Shown: positions 1-6,163, numbered from the stretch's first letter. The stretch: DNA of 6,520 bases from Lysobacterales bacterium (GCA_015494035.1 WGBZ01000062.1:1-6520), one strand, 5' to 3'. The notes: a model not told the origin generated them from the letters alone. Program-made: numbers and translations.

Positions 1-667
1 GTTTCAGTTCTTCACTGAACCGCTGCCCGTTAGCCAGCAAGCTGTTGATGCGCTGGGCATTTTCGGTGTTCAGCACTTCGCCCGTGGCATCAATGAGCTG
101 GTTGAGCTGCCCGGTGGCCTGATTGACCTTTTGCAGCAGCACCGGAATCTGTTCATCCAGTGTTTTGGTCAGGCTATCGGTGCGTTCGTACAGCAGGTCC
201 ATCAGGGGCACGATTTTTTCCTTGTTGAGCTTCTCGAAATCCCGCGCCAGGTCGGTGATAACGGCCATCAAGTCGACCGATTCTTCCCCGGGAATTTCCG
301 ACCCCGGTGACAGAAATTGCGGGCTTTTACCAGCTTTGATGTTGATGGAGACATCGCCCAGCAGGCCGGTGGCCTGAACCACGGCCCTGGAATCGGCCGG
401 GATTTTCCAGCCGGCGGTAACCTGATAATTGACCCGAAAACGGACCGGCACGGTTTCTTCCGGCTGCACCGAGGAAATCTGGCCAATTCGGTAACCTTCA
501 AAATACACCGGCTTGCCGTAATCCAGCCCGGTCACGTTCTTAAAGCGGCTGTAATACGGGTCGCTGGCCGTCGGCGAACCGGTCAGGTAGACCAGTACCG
601 CCAGGGTGATGGTGATCACCACCAGGCTGAAGAGGCCGACGATAAAATAGGTTCTATTCGATTTCAT
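1..667 (-). CDS. MCE-domain (MlaD-like) substrate-binding protein of an MCE ABC transporter, 3' end outside window
   Basis: This is the membrane-anchored, periplasmic lipid-binding subunit of an MCE transporter. The 222 visible codons start MKSNRTYFIVG and give one N-terminal transmembrane helix (about residues 7-29). An MCE/MlaD domain follows (about 37-114) with the family-typical stretches VTGLDYGKPVYFEGYRIGQI and ATGLLGDVSINI. From about 130 onward a long polar helix (LNQLIDATGEVLN and neighbours) would form the coiled shaft. The C-terminus is cut by the window edge, so total length is unknown. Start choice is supported by an AAGGA ribosome-binding site at 675-679, seven bases upstream. 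It begins 16 bp after the ATPase stop and is surely co-transcribed with the ATPase and permease. MCE proteins form hexameric rings over the permease. The substrate (phospholipid, sterol or other hydrophobic compound) cannot be read from the sequence. Family assignment is secure. Confidence 0.93.
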   Translation of the reverse strand, partial: MKSNRTYFIVGLFSLVVITITLAVLVYLTGSPTASDPYYSRFKNVTGLDYGKPVYFEGYRIGQISSVQPEETVPVRFRVNYQVTAGWKIPADSRAVVQATGLLGDVSINIKAGKSPQFLSPGSEIPGEESVDLMAVITDLARDFEKLNKEKIVPLMDLLYERTDSLTKTLDEQIPVLLQKVNQATGQLNQLIDATGEVLNTENAQRINSLLANGQRFSEELK

Positions 668-683
668 GCGTTTGTCCTTGCGA

Positions 684-1538
684 TCATTGGCCACTCAGGG
701 CGCGGGTCAGGCGCTGCAGGTATTTTTCCGGGTCCACCGATGCATTCAACGGCTTGCGCTGGATCATGGCCTGGATGATGGGATTATCGGCGTTTTTGAC
801 CTCTTCCGGCGTGCCGGTCATGAGGATTTTTCCGTCATGCAGGAAGGTGATTTTATCGGCAATGGTAAAGGCGCTGTCAAGGTCGTGGGTGACCACAATC
901 ATGGTCATGCCCATGGCTTTGCGTAATTGCAGAATCAATTCATCCAGTTCAGCCGCCAGTATCGGATCCAGACCGGCCGAAGGTTCATCAAACAGCAACA
1001 AGGCCGGGTCACGCACAATGGCCCGTGCCAGGGCCGCGCGTTTGACCATGCCACCGGAAAGCTGGGACGGGTAGTAGTCTTCATAGCCACCCAGATTCAC
1101 CACTTCCAGTTTCATGCGGACAATAATCTGGATGGTTTTTTCATCCAGGTCGGTGAATTCCCGCAAGGGCAAGGCCACGTTTTCGCCCACTGTCATGTCT
1201 GAAAACAAGGCACCATTCTGAAACGAAACCCCTATTTTCCAGAGCAACTCGAGCTTTTCCAGAAACGAAATCCGGTGGATGTCCTTGCCCATCACCAGCA
1301 CGCGTCCTGCCGTGGGTTCATACAAGCCGACGATGTGCCACAGCAAGGTGCTTTTACCCGAACCAGAGCCGCCCATAATGACCCGAATCTCGCCTTCTTC
1401 GATGCACAGGTCGATGCCCTTGAGAATAACCTTGTCGCCGTACTGGGTGACGAGTTTTTCCACCACCACAATTTCCCGCCGGCCGGGTTTAACAGCGGAG
1501 GTGGTCTGGTTCGTGGTTTGATTGGCAGCCTGATTCAT
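684..1538 (-). CDS. MlaF-like ABC transporter ATP-binding protein
   Basis: This cytoplasmic ATPase powers the MCE lipid transporter. The 284-residue product has a complete ABC set: Walker A GGSGSGKST (56-64), Q-loop Gln107 in VSFQNGALF, signature LSGGM (160-164), Walker B LLLFDEPSAGLDP with Asp184 and Glu185, and switch His218 in VTHDL. The QNGALFSDMTVGENVALPL stretch is characteristic of the MlaF/Ttg2A branch. The first ~18 residues are a Gln/Asn/Thr-rich low-complexity tail (NQAANQTTNQTTS) before the ABC core, so the true start could be slightly downstream. The ATG at 1538 nevertheless fits because it forms an ATGA overlap with the permease stop, which suggests translational coupling; I see no strong Shine-Dalgarno. 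The C-terminal extension after ~250 is the kind that in MlaF contacts a STAS partner, and a STAS gene opens this operon (inference). Confidence 0.95.
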   Translation of the reverse strand: MNQAANQTTNQTTSAVKPGRREIVVVEKLVTQYGDKVILKGIDLCIEEGEIRVIMGGSGSGKSTLLWHIVGLYEPTAGRVLVMGKDIHRISFLEKLELLWKIGVSFQNGALFSDMTVGENVALPLREFTDLDEKTIQIIVRMKLEVVNLGGYEDYYPSQLSGGMVKRAALARAIVRDPALLLFDEPSAGLDPILAAELDELILQLRKAMGMTMIVVTHDLDSAFTIADKITFLHDGKILMTGTPEEVKNADNPIIQAMIQRKPLNASVDPEKYLQRLTRALSGQ

Positions 1539-2329
1539 TGGGTCAGAAAGTAACTGAAGATCATGTCAGTAATCACGATCAAGGTTATGGAAATCACCAC
1601 CGCCTGGGTGGTGGCCCGGCCAACGCCTTCGGCACCGCCTTTGACCTGCAGGCCCATGGTGGCACCCACCAGGGCGATGATCACGGCAAACACCACGCTT
1701 TTGATCAGCCCCTGCATCACATCACTTAGCACCAGCACATCCAGACTGGCTTTCATGTAAGCCGCCAGGGTCATGTCCATTTTACCCACACTGAACAGGG
1801 CGCCGCCGAAAATGCCACTGATGTCCGCCAGGATAATCAGCATGGGCAGGGCCAGCACCATGGCAATCAATGGCGGCAGCACCAGAAACCGCACGGGCAC
1901 AATGCCCATCACCTTGAGCGCGTCCACTTCCTGATTAACCACCTGCGAACCGATTTTGGCCGCCAGTGCCGCGCCGCTGCGACCGGCCACGATAATGCCG
2001 GTAATCAGGGGGGAAAACTCGCGCGTGACCGATTTGGCAATGGCCAGCAACACCTGCGATTCGGCACCAAAGTCACTGAGCGCGTACAGCAGCTGGATGG
2101 CCAGCATCATGCCCACCACCACGGACAGGCCATTGACGATGAAAGTGGCATTGACGCCAATCTTGCGAAATTCTTCGGCGATTTGCCACAGGTGCACCCG
2201 CTGTTTGTAGCGAGGGCCGACGATTAACCAGTAGATGGACTCGAAAAGGAGGCTGACACCGAAGCCAAAACGCTCAATGGCCTGCACCACCCGGGCCCCG
2301 AGGGCTTCAATCAGTGCGCGCATGGCCAT
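1535..2329 (-). CDS. MlaE-family ABC transporter permease
   Basis: This inner-membrane permease pairs with the downstream ATPase and MCE protein. It is 264 residues long, the usual size for MlaE/YrbE proteins. It has an amphipathic N-terminus, then hydrophobic segments at about 62-84, 105-125, 148-178, 209-227 and 243-263. The family signature lies at about 103-142: REFSPLITGIIVAGRSGAAL, then AAKIGSQVVNQEVDALKVMG. The late motif MGLQVKGGAEGVGRATTQAV (225-244) is also typical. The start overlaps the STAS gene by 23 bp. Two ATGs are available, at 2329 and, two codons in, at 2323; neither has a convincing ribosome-binding site, so translation probably relies on coupling to STAS. Its stop overlaps the ATPase start as ATGA. 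Substrate and transport direction cannot be judged from sequence. Confidence 0.95.
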   Translation of the reverse strand: MAMRALIEALGARVVQAIERFGFGVSLLFESIYWLIVGPRYKQRVHLWQIAEEFRKIGVNATFIVNGLSVVVGMMLAIQLLYALSDFGAESQVLLAIAKSVTREFSPLITGIIVAGRSGAALAAKIGSQVVNQEVDALKVMGIVPVRFLVLPPLIAMVLALPMLIILADISGIFGGALFSVGKMDMTLAAYMKASLDVLVLSDVMQGLIKSVVFAVIIALVGATMGLQVKGGAEGVGRATTQAVVISITLIVITDMIFSYFLTQ

Positions 2330-2642
2330 TCAGAATAGTGAAAACCTTGTCCAGCCGAGCCAGCTCAAGAATGGAGCGAACGCGCTCACTGGGCGTCAGC
2401 AGGGCAAAGCGTTTGTGATGTTCCTGGGCAAACTGCAGGCCTTCCACCAATGCCGCAATGGCCGATGAGTCGATGTAGTCGACGTCGCTGAAATCCACCA
2501 GCACTTCCGTTACCAGGTTGAGCGCGTTAAGAATGTGCTGGCGCAGCACCGAGGAATTGGACAGGTCAATTTCACCGTGTGGCTGCAGAATAATTTGATC
2601 ATCCTGGCGCTCGAAAGTGATCAGGGACTGAGTGCTTTGCAT
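2307..2642 (-). CDS. STAS-domain protein (MlaB-like), first gene of the MCE operon
   Basis: This is a 111-residue single STAS domain, the fold of SpoIIAA-type anti-sigma antagonists and of MlaB. After a short N-terminus come LQPHGEIDLSNSSVLRQHIL and then VLVDFSDVDYIDSSAIAALV. The D58-S59 pair sits where SpoIIAA has its phosphorylated serine and MlaB its Thr52. MlaB binds the ATPase MlaF and stabilises the transporter, so its place at the head of a permease-ATPase-MCE operon implies the same role here (inference). Phosphorylation at Ser59 is possible but no kinase gene is visible. The start at 2642 has only a weak AGTGAG upstream. Its 3' end overlaps the permease by 23 bp. In classical mla operons the STAS gene is last; here it is first. 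Confidence 0.9.
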   Translation of the reverse strand: MQSTQSLITFERQDDQIILQPHGEIDLSNSSVLRQHILNALNLVTEVLVDFSDVDYIDSSAIAALVEGLQFAQEHHKRFALLTPSERVRSILELARLDKVFTILNGHARTD

Positions 2643-2671
2643 GAAAGGCTCACTGGAAAAAAGACCGCACC

Positions 2672-2700
2672 AGTTTAACCCGCGCTTAACACGATGTGAA
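2672..2700 (-). promoter_or_regulatory. candidate promoter of the STAS-permease-ATPase-MCE operon
   Basis: On the minus strand TTCACA (2695-2700, five of six bases of the -35 consensus) is followed after 17 bp by TAAACT (2672-2677, four of six of the -10). It lies 30 bp upstream of the STAS start, in the 76-bp gap after the SDR gene. The -10 is mediocre and no terminator was found after the SDR gene, so read-through from that gene is also possible. Confidence 0.35.
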
Positions 2701-2718
2701 TAGGCGCGATGGGTTGCT

Positions 2719-3813
2719 TCAGGCCGGGATCAGGCCCAGTTCCTGCAGACTGATGACCATGTCATGCAAGGTTTTTTCCACCGGTGTGTAACGAATACCC
2801 AGTTCCGAAAGGCTGCGCCGGTTATCAAAAGCCAGTTCATGGCCCACGTTATTTTTGACATAGCGCGGCGTCAGACCAAACAGCCTGCCCACCAGCATCA
2901 GCAAAAACTTGGGTGCGGTCTTCCTGGGCAATTTGAAGCGCCCCGGAAAAAGCTGCTCAATGATGTGCGCCATTTCCAGCACGCTCACCACCTTGTTGAC
3001 CAGAATGTAACGTCCTTTGGCTTCGGGTTTTTCCAGCCCGGCCACGTGGGCATCGGCTACATCGCGCACGTCCACCAGGGCGAATTTGAGGTCCGGCGCC
3101 CCGATGGCGAATTTTCCCGACAGCATGTTGCGCATGAACGTGATGCTTTCGGACTCGGTGGCTGGCGACAGCAAAGGCCCCATGACAAAACCCGGGTTCA
3201 TGACCACCAGTTCCCACTGGTGCTGGTTTTTATACAGCTTCCAGGCTTCTTTTTCCGCCAGCACTTTGGAGTAACTGTAAGGCTGGTGACTGGCGCTGCT
3301 GGTCTGGTTGAAATGGGCCTCGGTGAATTTGTCCAGCCCCTGGTCGCGCATGTCGCGTGCATCCCCGTAAATGGCCACCACACTGGAGGTCAGCACCACT
3401 TTTTTGACCGTGCCCGAGCGCGTGGCGGCTTGCAGCACATTGCGCGTGCCCTGCAAGGCCGGTTCAATGAGGTCTTTGTGTGGGTCCTTGACCTGCAGTT
3501 TGAACGGCGAGGCCATGTGGATAACGGCATCGGCGCCCCTGACCGCTTCATCAAACGCCCCGTCGTGGAGCAAATCGGCCGCAAACGGTTGCAGCTCGCC
3601 AGGGCTGTCTTCGGCTATTTTTTGCAGGTGAGCAAACTTTGCGGTGTTATTCAAATCCCGCACGGCCAGACGCACGCGGTGCCCGTGTTCAAGCAGTTTT
3701 TTTACCACCCAGGAACCCACGTAGCCGGTGCCGCCGGTGACCATGACTGTCTGCCGGATTGCCGGCGGAATGTTGTGCTGGTCGGCATTGTTCTCGTTGT
3801 GTTCGCTATGCAT
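2719..3813 (-). CDS. NAD(P)-dependent extended SDR (dihydroflavonol-4-reductase/epimerase-like)
   Basis: This cytoplasmic oxidoreductase of the extended short-chain dehydrogenase family has 364 residues. The Rossmann nucleotide-binding motif TGGTGYVGS is at 26-34, and an Arg after the second strand (AVRD, R52) hints at NADP preference. D80 is in AADLL, the catalytic serine lies in LTSSVVAIYG (about 143-144), and the Tyr-Lys pair is Y179-x3-K183 in PYSYSK. NPGFVMGP (206-213) is typical of dihydroflavonol reductase, cinnamoyl-CoA reductase and bacterial aldehyde-reductase-like members. It therefore probably reduces a carbonyl on an unidentified substrate; epimerase annotation would be a generic fallback. 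About 20 hydrophilic His/Asn-rich residues precede the Rossmann core. The start at 3813 is nevertheless supported by a strong GAGAGGGG. The gene stands alone between two intergenic gaps, and a functional link to either neighbour is unproven. Confidence 0.88.
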   Translation of the reverse strand: MHSEHNENNADQHNIPPAIRQTVMVTGGTGYVGSWVVKKLLEHGHRVRLAVRDLNNTAKFAHLQKIAEDSPGELQPFAADLLHDGAFDEAVRGADAVIHMASPFKLQVKDPHKDLIEPALQGTRNVLQAATRSGTVKKVVLTSSVVAIYGDARDMRDQGLDKFTEAHFNQTSSASHQPYSYSKVLAEKEAWKLYKNQHQWELVVMNPGFVMGPLLSPATESESITFMRNMLSGKFAIGAPDLKFALVDVRDVADAHVAGLEKPEAKGRYILVNKVVSVLEMAHIIEQLFPGRFKLPRKTAPKFLLMLVGRLFGLTPRYVKNNVGHELAFDNRRSLSELGIRYTPVEKTLHDMVISLQELGLIPA

Positions 3814-3819
3814 GAGTGT

Positions 3820-3827
3820 CCCCTCTC
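3820..3827 (-). promoter_or_regulatory. strong ribosome-binding site of the SDR gene
   Basis: On the minus strand GAGAGGGG lies six bases before the ATG at 3813. It decides in favour of the long N-terminus rather than a start nearer the Rossmann motif (for example Met24). Confidence 0.6.
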
Positions 3828-3859
3828 GATGGATGGCCAGTATTAACCAGAATTAAATT

Positions 3860-3900
3860 GGTCACCCTACACCCGCGTGCGGCCGCTGGCAAGGGTGACC
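3860..3900. repeat. perfect 9-bp inverted repeat upstream of the SDR gene
   Basis: GGTCACCCT (3860-3868) and AGGGTGACC (3892-3900) are exact reverse complements separated by 23 GC-rich bases that include GCGGCCGC. The structure sits 47 bp upstream of the SDR start and 80 bp after the hydrolase stop. On the minus strand the hairpin is followed by AATTTAATT rather than a clean T-run, so it could be a poor intrinsic terminator for the hydrolase transcript, a two-site operator for the SDR gene, or an mRNA leader stem. Sequence alone does not choose between these. Confidence 0.6.
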
Positions 3901-3953
3901 CAGCTTGGCAGAAGAGCTTTTAAGGTGGTGAGTGGCCGAAATGGCCAAAGCGG

Positions 3954-3982
3954 TGAATTAGTGCTGAATTACCCGTGAATTA
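3954..3982. repeat. three TGAATTA direct repeats at exact 11-bp spacing
   Basis: TGAATTA occurs at 3954-3960, 3965-3971 and 3976-3982, each starting 11 bp after the previous one. The last copy contains the hydrolase stop codon. An 11-bp period is close to one helical turn, so the copies face the same side of the DNA. A fourth near-copy, AGAATTA, is at 3849-3855. The cause could be a small tandem duplication or a cooperative binding site; no function is known. Confidence 0.55.
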
Positions 3983-5263
3983 ATGGCCAGAGGAGGTGTG
4001 GTCGGCGATGATCCGCCACTGGCCATCGGGCTGTTTTTTCCAGAACAGGGTAAACAAACCGTGCGGCGCCGGTGTGTTGGCACCGGTGCCGTTCAGTTGC
4101 CAGCGCCCAAACACCGTTGCAAAATCGGACGCGGGCTGGCGCATTTCCAACAGCTCAAAGTGCAAAACACCCATGGGTTTTTTGCCTTTTTCTTTGCTTT
4201 GTCCTTTGCCTTTTTTTGCGCCGTAGTTCTTTTTATAGCGGTCCAGCGTGGCTTGCCAGCCATAGGTGACCTGATCACCGCTGGCAAAACGCAAATCCGA
4301 TGTTTTCGCGTACCCTTGCATGAAACCTTCGATATCACCACGGTTCCAGGCATGCTGCTGCTGGCTCATGACCGCATGAATGGCGTTTTCATCCGGGTTA
4401 AGCTGTTGCCAGTGACTCACCAGTGTTTCCACCACATCGTCCAGGTACAGGTCACGGAAAAAATGATCCGCTCCATCAATTTCATGTCCGTGGACGCCAG
4501 ACAAAGCCGGGGCTGCGTCCAGTTCTGACAAACGGATGACGCCTGCCGAGCTGTCTTCACTGCCCACAAACACGTCCACAGGCACATGAACGGCTTTCAA
4601 GGCTCCCATCAGGCTGGTGTGGCCATTGCGCCGGTAGGATTCACGACTGGCCTGACTAACCTGCGGCGCTGCGGCACAATGCAGAAAGGGTTTCGCTGGT
4701 GACTCTGACTTGGTGTGTTTGTCTGCATCAGTGGGGTGGGTATGGGTTTTTTCCTGCGTGGTCGTTGGTCGATTGGCTATGGGCGCCAGCAGCGCCAGCG
4801 CCACCACTGCCGGGTCGTGCCGTTTCGCCTGGTACTGCGCCACCTGCAGGCCGCCGCGTGAATGGCCCAGCAGAATCAGTTGGTGACGGCCCTGTTGCTT
4901 GAGCCACTCCGACCAGGCGGCAATTTCCTGCTCGGCGTCTTCGTGACGATGTGTCTGGGGAGCGTCACAAGGCATGAAACCGTGGCGGTTGTCGCGATTC
5001 AGCGTGAGGTTGACAGCCAGCGAGTCGTAACCGTTTTCCTTTAACAGCTCCTGGGTTTGCTGGATCAGCTCCATGTCCTTGTGGCCCATGGTGCCATGCA
5101 CGATCAGCACCGCGGGCTTGTCGGCGCCACCCGGGGTGCTTTCCCAATCAGCATTGGCCGTGTATTTACCCACAGGCAGGGTGACTTCGGTGGCTGTAAC
5201 ACCGAAGGACAGCAACACGCTCAGCAAAGTCAAAACCCGGTCGTGCCTGCGCCAAAGTGTCAT
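3980..5263 (-). CDS. exported alpha/beta hydrolase fused to a C-terminal NTF2-like (DUF4440/SnoaL-type) domain
   Basis: This 427-residue protein has two domains. Residues 1-24 form a Sec-type signal peptide (RRHDR, hydrophobic 10-22, likely cut after VTA), so it should be periplasmic. Residues ~50-285 are an alpha/beta hydrolase: oxyanion segment HGTMGH (56-61), nucleophile elbow GHSRGG with Ser135, a probable acid at Asp237 in VGSEDSS, and catalytic His267 in GADHFF. A polar Thr/His/Lys-rich linker (~165-192) interrupts this domain in the lid region. Residues ~293-424 match the NTF2-like fold (HAWNRGDIEGFMQGY, DLRFASGDQVTYGWQATLDR, ATVFGRWQL, GLFTLFWKK, WRIIADHTS). A Lys/Gly-rich insert (~348-363) sits between its strands. 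The start shares one base with the rhodanese stop (TGATG) and lacks its own Shine-Dalgarno, indicating coupling. Substrate unknown; an esterase or peptidase-like role is possible. The fold calls are firm, the function is not. Confidence 0.87.
   Translation of the reverse strand: MTLWRRHDRVLTLLSVLLSFGVTATEVTLPVGKYTANADWESTPGGADKPAVLIVHGTMGHKDMELIQQTQELLKENGYDSLAVNLTLNRDNRHGFMPCDAPQTHRHEDAEQEIAAWSEWLKQQGRHQLILLGHSRGGLQVAQYQAKRHDPAVVALALLAPIANRPTTTQEKTHTHPTDADKHTKSESPAKPFLHCAAAPQVSQASRESYRRNGHTSLMGALKAVHVPVDVFVGSEDSSAGVIRLSELDAAPALSGVHGHEIDGADHFFRDLYLDDVVETLVSHWQQLNPDENAIHAVMSQQQHAWNRGDIEGFMQGYAKTSDLRFASGDQVTYGWQATLDRYKKNYGAKKGKGQSKEKGKKPMGVLHFELLEMRQPASDFATVFGRWQLNGTGANTPAPHGLFTLFWKKQPDGQWRIIADHTSSGH
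4178..4217. repeat. homopolymer-rich tract encoding the Lys-rich insert
   Basis: On the plus strand this stretch is nearly all pyrimidine, with T6 at 4178-4183, T7 at 4211-4217 and repeated CTTTG/CCTTT units between them. On the coding strand it is a run of Lys, Gly, Gln and Glu codons within the hydrolase's NTF2-like domain. Such tracts are prone to replication slippage, so indels here would be expected among strains. The reading frame is intact in this copy. Confidence 0.55.
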
Positions 5264-5649
5264 CAGAAATGCAAGGTACGGAAAGCGATGGGATAACCGC
5301 TGTCTTTCCAGGCGGTGAAACCGCCAGCGATGGAAATGGGCTGGGCAAACCCCATGTCCTTGAGGGTTTTGGCCGCCAGTGCGGAGCGATTGCCACTGCG
5401 GCAGTACACATAGATGGGGTCTGAAGGGTTCCAGCCCAGCTGATCCACCAGATTCCAGATCTGGAATTCCAGCATGCCACGGGGTATCCAGGTGGACTTG
5501 GGAATCACGCCCTGCTCCACTTCCTCATGCTCACGCACATCCAGCACATGAATATGCGGATCGGCAGCCAGCAGGGTGGACAATTCATTAACCGACACTT
5601 CGCCCACTTCTTGCAGGGCTTCGATGACCATTTCCTGGGGAGTTTTCAT
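5263..5649 (-). CDS. single-domain rhodanese (sulfurtransferase)
   Basis: This 128-residue rhodanese-like protein transfers sulfane sulfur through a cysteine persulfide. The catalytic loop is CRSGNR (83-88) with Cys83, in VYCRSGNRSALAAKTLKDMG. The usual HVLDVREHEEVEQGVIP precedes it and SIAGGFTAW follows, so the whole fold is present. The IPRGMLEFQIWNL stretch (55-67) is characteristic of a bacterial subgroup often found in sulfur-metabolising proteobacteria. There is no signal peptide, so it is cytoplasmic. A good AAAGGA (5657-5662) lies seven bases before the ATG. It starts 97 bp after the ArsR-family gene and ends in a one-base overlap with the exported hydrolase. The neighbouring regulator has a persulfide-sensor-type cysteine pair, so the gene may respond to sulfide or polysulfide (inference). 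The physiological sulfur donor and acceptor are unknown. Confidence 0.93.
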   Translation of the reverse strand: MKTPQEMVIEALQEVGEVSVNELSTLLAADPHIHVLDVREHEEVEQGVIPKSTWIPRGMLEFQIWNLVDQLGWNPSDPIYVYCRSGNRSALAAKTLKDMGFAQPISIAGGFTAWKDSGYPIAFRTLHF

Positions 5650-5712
5650 TGAGTATTCCTTTCTGTTACGAATTTTTCACTGTCTGGCTGCCTGAAAACC
5701 TGGGCGTGTACG

Positions 5713-5732
5713 AAAAATACCGCTTAAGCCGG
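5713..5732 (-). terminator. weak candidate terminator or attenuator between arsR-type gene and rhodanese
   Basis: On the minus strand CCGGCTTAAGCGG (5720-5732) can fold as a four-pair stem with one bulged G and a TTAA loop, followed by TATTTTT (5713-5719). It lies just after the regulator stop. The stem is short, so it would terminate only partly at best. Confidence 0.22.
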
Positions 5733-5746
5733 AGGATTGGCAGCCA

Positions 5747-6163
5747 TTATTTGGCTCTTTTGCTGGTTGCGTCTGATTTGATGTCAGCAGATTTTTCGCC
5801 TCCACCCGGAGCAGTTTTTTTAGGGCCGCTGTCAGAAGTGGGGCAATACAGGTCACTCAGTACTGAAATAATGCGGGTGGTGTCATGCTGGGCCAGGGAG
5901 TAATAAATCACCTGCGACTCGCGCCGGGTTTTCACCAGTCCCTGCTTGCGCAAGGTGGCCAGGTGCTGGCTGAGCGCCGACTGGCTCAGGCCAATTTGCC
6001 GATGCAGTTCTGTGACGGAATGTTCCCGTTCTTCCAGCGCGCAGAGGATCATGAGGCGCGATTCGCTGGCCAGGGTTTTGAGCATGCGCGCCGCTTGCGT
6101 GGCGTTTTCCTTCAATTCCTGAAACGGATGCGGCGTTTTGGAACAGTTGTTGCCTTGGGACAT
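5747..6163 (-). CDS. ArsR/SmtB-family regulator of the BigR/SqrR/YgaV (persulfide-sensing) type
   Basis: This is a 138-residue winged-helix repressor. The core has LKTLASESRLMILCALEE (28-45), then helix-turn-helix TELHRQIGLSQSALSQHLAT (51-70), then the wing (RRESQVIYYSL, 80-90). Cys41 in MILCAL and Cys107 in LYCP occupy the two positions conserved in BigR, SqrR and YgaV, which form a di- or tetrasulfide bridge with sulfane sulfur and release DNA. The metal-binding CxC motif of classical ArsR is absent. A C-terminal Lys/Ser/Gly-rich tail (~110-138) extends past the usual end, and an extra Cys7 lies in the N-terminus. The start at 6163 is supported by GGAG (6171-6174), seven bases upstream. It probably represses its own promoter through the dyad at 6237-6256 and may control the rhodanese and hydrolase downstream. 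The fold is certain; the ligand is inferred from the cysteine pair and the neighbour. Confidence 0.92.
   Translation of the reverse strand: MSQGNNCSKTPHPFQELKENATQAARMLKTLASESRLMILCALEEREHSVTELHRQIGLSQSALSQHLATLRKQGLVKTRRESQVIYYSLAQHDTTRIISVLSDLYCPTSDSGPKKTAPGGGEKSADIKSDATSKRAK

Noticed and set aside
610..621. 12-bp palindrome TGGTGATCACCA
   Set aside because: It lies inside the MCE transmembrane-helix codons (Val/Ile/Thr runs) and is explained by GTG/ATC/ACC codon use.
317..778. 153-codon plus-strand open frame
   Set aside because: It crosses antisense to both the MCE gene and the ATPase end and has no family features.
2307..2642. Anti-sigma factor antagonist in a stress sigma-factor cascade
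   Set aside because: The STAS fold fits, but the gene is embedded in a transporter operon with no sigma factor, kinase or phosphatase gene, so an MlaB-like role is the simpler reading.
2764..3846. 360-codon open frame on the plus strand
   Set aside because: It lies antisense to the whole SDR gene, is rich in His/Gln/Phe as expected of a mirror frame, has no recognisable domain, and the minus-strand frame has clear catalytic motifs.
3933..3947. TGGCC-GAAAT-GGCCA hairpin after the hydrolase
   Set aside because: The stem has only five pairs and no T-run on either side, too weak to call a terminator.
3983..4528. 181-codon plus-strand open frame
   Set aside because: It is antisense to the hydrolase, whose NTF2-like domain is plainly conserved on the minus strand; the Phe-rich stretch is just the mirror of the Lys-rich tract.
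5747..6163. Arsenic-sensing ArsR with an ars operon
   Set aside because: No CxC metal site is present and no arsenate reductase or arsenite pump gene is nearby; the rhodanese at 5263-5649 has a rhodanese CRSGNR loop, not an arsenate reductase motif.
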